From JBBDRW01 sp040905265 (GTDB lineage Bacteria > Bacteroidota > Rhodothermia > Balneolales > Balneolaceae): a stretch of 11,371 bases of DNA. The notes beneath the pieces are model-generated. The model ran no database searches, was not told where the DNA came from, and saw nothing but the letters and a program-made list of their open reading frames with translations. Position 1 is the first letter of the stretch. Each line of letters begins with the position of its first letter. Position numbers and translations under genes: made by a program. The DNA lies in the NCBI GenBank assembly GCA_040905265.1, contig JBBDRW010000023.1, positions 1 to 11,371 on the forward strand, read 5' to 3'. Of the stretch, positions 6,103 to 11,371 are shown piece by piece.

Positions 6103-7968
6103 TTAACCTTCTACAGATTCAGGCTTCAGTACAGTGAGTATCTCCTGCTTTAACTCCTCAACACCGAATGGCCGTCCTTTAATCTTGTTGATGCCACGTG
6201 CGGGTATCATGAATTCAGCCCGAATCAAACGAACAAGCTGTCCATCATTGATTTCGGGGACCAATACATGGTCATACCCGTTCAACAGCTCTTCCAGATT
6301 TTTCGGAAACGGACTGATATATCGGAGGTGGATTTGTGCGATATCCATCCCCTCCTGCCTTAACTCATGTACGACAGTCCGAATGGTTCCATAGGTTGAC
6401 CCCCAGCCGACGACAACCGCTTCACCCTTGATACCCCCCTGATCCACATTCTGAAGCGGGATATGGTTGGCAATGGCATCCCGTTTCGCCTTGCGCAGTC
6501 TGACCATTTTTTCATGGTTTTCGGGGTCATAGGAGACGTCGCCGGTTTCGTGTTGTTTCTCTAACCCCCCGACCCGGTGTTCGATTCCCGGTGTACCGGG
6601 AATCGCCCAGGGGCGGACAAACCGTTCATCCCGGATATAGGGCAGAAACTTTTCACTCTCTTCGGATCTCGGGGGTGAAAACTCAATCTCGATCTTCTTC
6701 AGTTCAGACTGCTTTGGAAACTTCCACGGCTCAGAACCGTTACCCAGATACCCATCCGAAAGAAACATAACTGGAATCATATGCTCCAGAGCGATACGGC
6801 ATGCCTCGAATACCATCTCAAAGCAGTCGGCCGGTGATGCAGGTGCTACAATAGCCATCGGGCTTTCTCCATTTCTACCATAGACTGCCTGCATCAGGTC
6901 AGACTGTTCCGTTTTGGTCGGCATTCCGGTTGAAGGGCCGGCTCGCTGAACATTCAGGATAACAAGCGGGAGCTCCAGGATCACTGCCAGTCCAATCGCT
7001 TCTCCCTTCAAGGCTATACCGGGGCCGGAAGAACTGGTTACACCGAGTGCGCCACCAAAAGAGGCCCCGATAGCGGAGGAGACAGCCGCAATCTCATCTT
7101 CCGCCTGAAACGTATAGATTCCAAAATTTTTCCGGCCGGAGAGTCCGTGAAGAACTTCAGATGCAGGAGTAATGGGATAAGAGCCGTAAAAGAGCGGCAG
7201 ATTACTCTGTTGCGATGCTGCTACCAGCCCCAGTACTGTAGCATCATTTCCTGTTATATTCCGGTAGGTTCCAGACGGAATCGAAGCCTCTTTCACGGTA
7301 TATCGTGATGTGAAAACTTCTGTTGTCTCTCCATAGTGGTAACCCGCCTTGAGAACTCTGATATTCGCATCGGCGATCTCAGGTTTCTTTTTGAATTTTC
7401 GTTCCAGGAACCCAAGAGTGGAGTCGAGCGGCCGGCTGTACATCCAGTAAAGAAGGCCCAAAACGAACATGTTTTTGCAGCGGTCGACGTCTTTGTGAGA
7501 GAGTTCGCTGTCGGAGAGGCACTCCCTGGTCAACTTGGTTACATCCACTTCCAACAACGTATAATCAGAAAGAGTCCCGTCTTCAAGGGGATTTTCATCC
7601 TCACCGTACTTGGCCAGATTCAGGTTTCGTTTGTCGAATCCAGAACTATTTGCAATAACCACTCCCCCCTTTCGCAGCAGGGAGAGATTTGCTTTTAGTG
7701 CCGCAGAGTTCATGACTACCAGAACATCACAGATATCCCCAGGCGTTAGAATCTCTTTGCTCCCAAAATGGAGCTGAAAGGAGGAGACACCGGCAACAGT
7801 ACCCGCAGGAGCACGGATTTCTGCCGGAAACTCCGGTAGCGTCCTCAGGTCATTCCCCTGAAAAGCTGCAGTATTGGTAAAGAGCGAACCGGTCAACTGC
7901 ATTCCATCTCCGGAATCGCCGGCGAATCGAATGGTTACTTCTTCCCTGATAAGATCTTGTTTTTCCAT
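6103..7968 (-). CDS. korA: 2-oxoglutarate:ferredoxin oxidoreductase, alpha subunit (gamma-alpha fusion)
   Basis: A 621-residue subunit in which the gamma domain (about residues 10-200, GDSGDGMQLTG at 17-27) is fused in front of the alpha pyrimidine-binding domain (about 240-450) and a C-terminal domain. YPITPASE (264-271), QAEDE (288-292), TSSSGPG (311-317) and AGPSTGMPTKTEQSDL (343-358) are characteristic of KorA. The fusion and length match the two-subunit enzymes used in the oxidative citric acid cycle by many aerobes in place of 2-oxoglutarate dehydrogenase. No extra ferredoxin domain is present, and no ferredoxin gene lies in the window. The ATG at 7968 has no clear ribosome binding site. 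It is first in the korA-korB operon and is preceded by a long structured leader region. Confidence 0.95.
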   Translation of the reverse strand: MEKQDLIREEVTIRFAGDSGDGMQLTGSLFTNTAAFQGNDLRTLPEFPAEIRAPAGTVAGVSSFQLHFGSKEILTPGDICDVLVVMNSAALKANLSLLRKGGVVIANSSGFDKRNLNLAKYGEDENPLEDGTLSDYTLLEVDVTKLTRECLSDSELSHKDVDRCKNMFVLGLLYWMYSRPLDSTLGFLERKFKKKPEIADANIRVLKAGYHYGETTEVFTSRYTVKEASIPSGTYRNITGNDATVLGLVAASQQSNLPLFYGSYPITPASEVLHGLSGRKNFGIYTFQAEDEIAAVSSAIGASFGGALGVTSSSGPGIALKGEAIGLAVILELPLVILNVQRAGPSTGMPTKTEQSDLMQAVYGRNGESPMAIVAPASPADCFEMVFEACRIALEHMIPVMFLSDGYLGNGSEPWKFPKQSELKKIEIEFSPPRSEESEKFLPYIRDERFVRPWAIPGTPGIEHRVGGLEKQHETGDVSYDPENHEKMVRLRKAKRDAIANHIPLQNVDQGGIKGEAVVVGWGSTYGTIRTVVHELRQEGMDIAQIHLRYISPFPKNLEELLNGYDHVLVPEINDGQLVRLIRAEFMIPARGINKIKGRPFGVEELKQEILTVLKPESVEG

Positions 7969-8301
7969 AATGATATCGAGATTATATGTATCCTGTCAGA
8001 CGGGTTTGGTCTCCGGCAGCACATAACAAATGGATCGGCAGGAGATGTGTAATTGCGAACGGTTCGGAAGAAATGGTTCATCAGATACCAAAACTAGAGA
8101 GAGAGGTACATACCACCCCGCTAATGGGGAGGTCCGTTCTGTATCTGACAGCAACTTCATCGGAGATCTGTAGCATCCGCAGCATAGAGGATAGAATGAT
8201 TCATTCAGCTGTAAGACAATGTAACCTATTGTGACTCTTTTTTCAACGGATGAACCCAGATTAAATTATTTCGGAAACAACCAGGGTGAGGCAGTACCCA
8301 T
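7969..8301. other. 333-base non-coding region upstream of korA
   Basis: I see no convincing gene here. The open frame 7986-8234 (+) shows no family features. The region must hold the korA promoter and leader. It contains a nested structure: TCAGATAC (8081-8088) pairs perfectly with GTATCTGA (8141-8148). Inside it, ACC-A-CCCC (8112-8119) pairs with GGGG-A-GGT (8126-8133) around GCTAAT. I do not recognise a known riboswitch in it on either strand. A CTCTCTCTC run (minus strand) links the two stems. Confidence 0.5.
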
Positions 8302-8955
8302 TCAGGAAGCTGCAGGCAGCGCAACAGTCTCATCTGCGAGCCTGACGACACGATTCACTTTATAGAGCAGATTGTGAATCCTTCGTTCCAGATACCGGTG
8401 TACATTGTTTATACTCTCGAACTCAGAGAGTGAAAGCTGAAAGTAAGAGATCAGATTTATGGAAGTGAGATATTTTCCATACTCGTCTCCCTCAATTTCG
8501 ATATGCCATCGGGTGATAATATCATCTTTTCTGAGCAGTTCATTCACTTCCCGGCTTGTGTCAGACATCCAGGAACTGGCTGCGTTGATCCGATAGTTAC
8601 TGTCACCATTGGTTGTCTTTGGCTGACATTTGTCAACATCAAAATACCAGATCACTTCAATATCGATCACAGGGTCTATCTCGACATCCGTCAGGTGGGG
8701 TGATTTCAGGAGCGGATGTTTTTCAGTCCCTTCCAGCTGTTGTGCCAGCCGGGTCTCTTTGAACCGGTCCCAGTCAAAATTGAAAGTAATCGAGTCCAGG
8801 TGCCGGGTTGAACCGGACAGATCAATTTCAATCTCCAGTCCGGTTGCATTGATTCGTGTCTCTTCCCAGAACCTAAATTTCGTTACCTTGATATTTCTCC
8901 TGTCCAGTGATGCTTTTATTTTATTAACCACTGAATGAAAGATCGGGTACTGCAT
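8302..8955 (-). CDS. Conserved-looking hypothetical protein, 217 residues
   Basis: I do not recognise a family. The start is well supported: ATG 8955 is preceded by GGAGAAT. The protein has no signal peptide and no membrane segment. It alternates amphipathic helices (residues 1-20 rich in K/R; 178-205 rich in R/L) with beta-like segments such as GLEIEIDLSG, DSITFNFDW and IDIEVIWYFDVD (39-107). The composition suggests a compact alpha/beta cytoplasmic protein. The strand-rich centre and HIEIEGDEYGKYL could be a binding fold, but no catalytic motif stands out. The gene is divergent from rqcH and co-directional with korA, 333 bases upstream of it, so it may or may not be in the same transcript. 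It looks like a lineage-specific protein. Confidence 0.7.
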   Translation of the reverse strand: MQYPIFHSVVNKIKASLDRRNIKVTKFRFWEETRINATGLEIEIDLSGSTRHLDSITFNFDWDRFKETRLAQQLEGTEKHPLLKSPHLTDVEIDPVIDIEVIWYFDVDKCQPKTTNGDSNYRINAASSWMSDTSREVNELLRKDDIITRWHIEIEGDEYGKYLTSINLISYFQLSLSEFESINNVHRYLERRIHNLLYKVNRVVRLADETVALPAAS

Positions 8956-8990
8956 ATTCTCCGGATCGTTTACTATGTTTTTGGGCCACT

Positions 8991-9099
8991 ACCTCCAGGA
9001 GGTTTTGCATCCGCCGGCCGGCGGATTGCTCAATATCATCGTTATCACTCCGCTATCGCTACGTGGGATAACAGAGGAGCGGGATTTTAAAATCCTCCT
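8991..9099. repeat. Palindromic intergenic element (MITE/REP-like)
   Basis: The 110 bases between divergent genes are built of palindromes: ACCTCC-A-GGAGGT (8991-9003), CCGCCGGCCGGCGG (9011-9024), GTTATC/GATAAC (9041-9071 area) and GGATTTTAAAATCC (9082-9095). The ends are inverted copies, AGGAGGTTTT (8997-9006) against AAAATCCTCCT (9089-9099), differing by one base. No gene is inside. It looks like a small non-autonomous mobile or REP-type repeat placed between two promoters. An open frame through it would extend the rqcH reading frame upstream, but the NFACT family start is at 9122. Confidence 0.5.
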
Positions 9100-9121
9100 A
9101 ACAGTAAGTCTCTTGGAAACC

Positions 9122-10708
9122 ATGAATAATTACTACACGCTAATATATCAAACAGAGCATCTAAAAAACAAATTGGAAGGTGCCCGGTTTCAATTCTCAA
9201 TCTCTCCACATAAAAGTGTGTGGGAAGGCTATTTTGAGCTCTCGTCTGGAGAGAATGAACGTCTGATATTTAGCAGCAGGCCCGGTGAAATAGCACTCTT
9301 TTCATCTCAGTGGCGGGCTCCAAAAAAGAACAATGTTCTGAACTTTTTTGACTCACTGCAACAAATCCAGGTTACCCGGGTTGAATTGGCTGATGGCGAC
9401 CGGTGGATTACCATAGAATTTGAGACGGGGGTTCAGCTCCGCTTCCGTATGTTCAGTTCTCAGGCAAATATCCTGTTGACCCGGGAAGAAGGTATTATTG
9501 ATGCTTTTAAAAATCCGGGCTCGTTGATCGGTACTCAGCCGCCAGCACCGCGGCCCCTCACATCGAACCGAAGTAACCCTTCGAACGACATATCCCCAAA
9601 AAAACAGATACTACAAGTTGACCAGGCATTTCCCAGACCGCTGATCCCTCTCGTCATCCGACACTTTCGCCTGGAAGAGCGAACGGCTGATGAAGTTCTG
9701 CAGGTCGTCCGGAATCTTCAGAAAGCAATGCTGGAAAACCCTGAATTCCGGGTACTTCAAGATGGGAATTTCACTCTTCTCTCCGAGGAGTTACTGCCGG
9801 AAGAGACTCTGGAGAGATTCAGCCATATCAATGAGGCAGTTACCTATCTGTATTACAACAGGTCTCATCAACGAAGATTCTCTGCAAAGAAAAAAGGCCT
9901 GAATGCCGCGGTAGAAGAGGAGTTGTCAAGAAATAAAAAACGGCTCGATCAACTTGAAAACGCAGAAAAAGCACTGGAGAGAGCGGAGCAGTATGAACAG
10001 GCCGGACACCTGCTGATGGCACGTGCGCACGAGTCTATTCCCCCGGATGCTGAATCCATACAGGTAACCAACTTTTATAAAAACAACCGAACGGAAACCA
10101 TCTCTGTAAAACCGGAACTGAGTGTAGCTGAAAATGCCCGTTTATACTACGAACGCTCTTCGAAAGCAAAAAAACGGGTAGAGGCAAATAAACTGAGAGA
10201 ACAGGAGATTCAAAAAGAGATTCCCCGACTGGAAGAGTTGCTGGAAGAACTGAACTCACTGGCCAGGCTCCATGAATTGGAGGAGTGGGGAAAAAACCGG
10301 GAAGAAGAACTCCGGAGACTGGGCCTGCTGGAGAAACGGCAGCAGAAACAGTCTCTTCCTTACAGACGGATTACGATCGACGGTTACGAAGTTTGGATCG
10401 GAAAAAATGCAAAAAGCAACGATGAACTTACAAGCCGCGCTCACAAAGAGGATATCTGGCTGCACGCCCGGGGTGTGCCAGGATCCCACACAGTCATCCG
10501 TATGGAGAACGACAAGGGGTACCCACAGAAAAAGACTCTCCTTCGGGTGGCCTCCCATGCCGCCTGGCACTCATCAGCCCGTACATCAAAACTGGTTCCA
10601 GTCATGGTCACCAAACGAAAGTATGTGAGTAAACCGAAGGGGGCCCCGGCAGGAGCTGTCCGGGTCGGGCAGGAGTCCGTTGAAATGGTACGGCCCGAAC
10701 CAACCTGA
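9122..10708 (+). CDS. rqcH: NFACT-family ribosome quality-control factor (RqcH/Rqc2 homolog)
   Basis: A 528-residue protein. It binds 50S subunits carrying stalled peptidyl-tRNA and, in characterised bacteria, recruits tRNA-Ala to add alanine tails for degradation. The NFACT-N domain covers about residues 1-185, with the D93-R94 pair (DGDRWITIEF) equivalent to the DR motif needed for tRNA recruitment. A Pro/Ser-rich linker (139-165) and a central region lead to a long charged coiled coil (about 255-405). The NFACT-R domain covers 412-528, with GYEVWIGKNAKSNDEL and WLHARGVPGSH. The open frame extends to 8975, but those 49 residues come from the palindromic element. MNNYYTL at ATG 9122 is the usual N-terminus of Bacteroidota-type members. 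The aroK gene follows 97 bases later. Whether alanine tailing occurs here is inferred from the family. Confidence 0.93.
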   Translation: MNNYYTLIYQTEHLKNKLEGARFQFSISPHKSVWEGYFELSSGENERLIFSSRPGEIALFSSQWRAPKKNNVLNFFDSLQQIQVTRVELADGDRWITIEFETGVQLRFRMFSSQANILLTREEGIIDAFKNPGSLIGTQPPAPRPLTSNRSNPSNDISPKKQILQVDQAFPRPLIPLVIRHFRLEERTADEVLQVVRNLQKAMLENPEFRVLQDGNFTLLSEELLPEETLERFSHINEAVTYLYYNRSHQRRFSAKKKGLNAAVEEELSRNKKRLDQLENAEKALERAEQYEQAGHLLMARAHESIPPDAESIQVTNFYKNNRTETISVKPELSVAENARLYYERSSKAKKRVEANKLREQEIQKEIPRLEELLEELNSLARLHELEEWGKNREEELRRLGLLEKRQQKQSLPYRRITIDGYEVWIGKNAKSNDELTSRAHKEDIWLHARGVPGSHTVIRMENDKGYPQKKTLLRVASHAAWHSSARTSKLVPVMVTKRKYVSKPKGAPAGAVRVGQESVEMVRPEPT

Positions 10709-10805
10709 AGATGTTCCAGCTGGTAGACGTTTTAACTGGTAATCTGTTATATTCCGATGGCATGCAACGGAAACAAAGAGTGGACAGGAAGAACTCAATC
10801 CTGGG
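10709..10805 (+). other. Intergenic spacer, rqcH / aroK
   Basis: No gene or terminator is seen in these 97 bases. CCAGCTGG (10717-10724) is a short palindrome, and ACTGGTAATC (10734-10743) partly repeats the CTGGTAGAC just before it. A purine-rich AGGAAG lies about 15 bases before the aroK ATG, too far for a standard binding site. Read-through from rqcH is possible. Confidence 0.4.
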
Positions 10806-11339
10806 ATGAGACAGAAAGAGAAGCTGATATTTCTATGTGGTATGATGGGGTCAGGCAAGACCACCATCGGAAAGGTTCTGGCCGAAAAACTTGCCCTTCC
10901 CTTTTCAGATCTGGATGATGAAATTGTTAAAAGAGAGCAGGCGTTGATTCCGGAGATCTTTTCCAAACATGGAGAAGAGTACTTTCGTGAGAGAGAACGC
11001 AGGACCCTTGAGGAGCTGTCACGTCTTCCGGCAGGAGTGGTCGCCCTCGGAGGTGGTGCTCTCCAAAATCGGGAGATTACAGAGGGCTTGAAGCAGCAGG
11101 GCCGGTTGATTTTTTTAGATGCTCCGATATCTGTACTTTTAAGCCGGTTACAAAATGACAAAAGCAGGCCACTCCTGAACCGAACCGGCCAGGAGTCCCC
11201 TGCAGAAAAATTACAGAGACTATACAGAGAGCGCAGGCCAAGATACGCGCAGGCTCACATCACGATCCGGATTGGAACGGAGAGCCCCGCTGAAATCGCT
11301 GAAGCGATTCTGGTAAGATTGAAGGATTATGAACGCTGA
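10806..11339 (+). CDS. aroK: Shikimate kinase
   Basis: A 177-residue kinase that phosphorylates the 3-OH of shikimate with ATP, in the pathway to chorismate and aromatic amino acids. The P-loop is GMMGSGKTT (12-20). FSDLDDEI (33-40) supplies the Mg/shikimate aspartates (D35, D37). R61 (EEYFRERE) and GGGA (82-85) contact shikimate. R121 in RPLL is the lid arginine, and R143 in the ERRPRY segment is the adenine-side/C-terminal arginine. The length is normal. The ATG at 10806 lacks a good ribosome binding site, and alternative starts (M13, M14) would destroy the P-loop, so 10806 is secure. No other aro gene is in the window. Only 32 uninformative bases follow the stop. Confidence 0.96.
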   Translation: MRQKEKLIFLCGMMGSGKTTIGKVLAEKLALPFSDLDDEIVKREQALIPEIFSKHGEEYFRERERRTLEELSRLPAGVVALGGGALQNREITEGLKQQGRLIFLDAPISVLLSRLQNDKSRPLLNRTGQESPAEKLQRLYRERRPRYAQAHITIRIGTESPAEIAEAILVRLKDYER

Positions 11340-11371
11340 CCTGACTATTACGACACAATCCCACACATGTC

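Noticed and set aside
7986..8234. An 82-residue plus-strand open frame upstream of korA
   Set aside because: It crosses the nested inverted repeats, has no ribosome binding site and has low-quality protein composition.
8975..9121. N-terminal extension of the NFACT protein to an ATG at 8975
   Set aside because: The extra 49 codons translate the palindromic element and do not resemble the NFACT-N domain. ATG 9122 gives the usual family N-terminus.

Overview
The window is about 11.4 kb of an ordinary bacterial chromosome with no phage structural genes, transposases, CRISPR arrays, tRNAs or rRNAs. Three features point towards the Bacteroidota/Rhodothermota/Balneolota part of the tree. The two-subunit 2-oxoacid:ferredoxin oxidoreductase is of the KorAB type. 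The NFACT (RqcH) protein begins MNNYYTL, like those of Bacteroidota relatives. The HTH-only AraC domains resemble the C-terminal domains of Bacteroidota membrane regulators. A marine or halophilic Balneolota-like bacterium is my best guess, inferred from protein style only.

Layout, left to right. Positions 1-188 hold a repeat-like intergenic stretch and the leader of a two-CBS-domain protein gene (189-629, +). An OmpR-type response regulator follows on the minus strand (759-1481) with no histidine kinase beside it. A divergent intergenic region separates it from bioB (1758-2744, +), which ends at a good bidirectional terminator shared with a convergent minus-strand gene. Positions 2943-4882 form a compact regulator cluster. 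It contains a CI-like XRE repressor without a peptidase domain (-), a divergent 70-residue HTH protein (+), and two tandem paralogous AraC-type HTH-only proteins (+). The DNA between the XRE gene and the small HTH gene is rich in palindromes.

The metabolic core is the minus-strand pair korA-korB (7968 down to 5008), the two subunits of 2-oxoglutarate:ferredoxin oxidoreductase. Upstream of korA are a 333-base structured non-coding stretch and an unrecognised 217-residue protein gene (8302-8955, -). A palindromic element of about 110 bases lies between that gene and the divergent rqcH/NFACT gene (9122-10708, +). Shikimate kinase aroK (10806-11339, +) closes the window.

How the genes relate: korAB is a clear two-gene operon (15-base gap), and rqcH-aroK may be co-transcribed (97-base gap). 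The other genes look like single transcription units. The most distinctive region is the regulator cluster, which looks like a CI/Cro-style divergent switch outside any visible prophage, next to a duplicated HTH gene whose C-terminal segment also appears to be internally duplicated. I found no complete novel system that I can demonstrate; the candidates are ranked in the findings.
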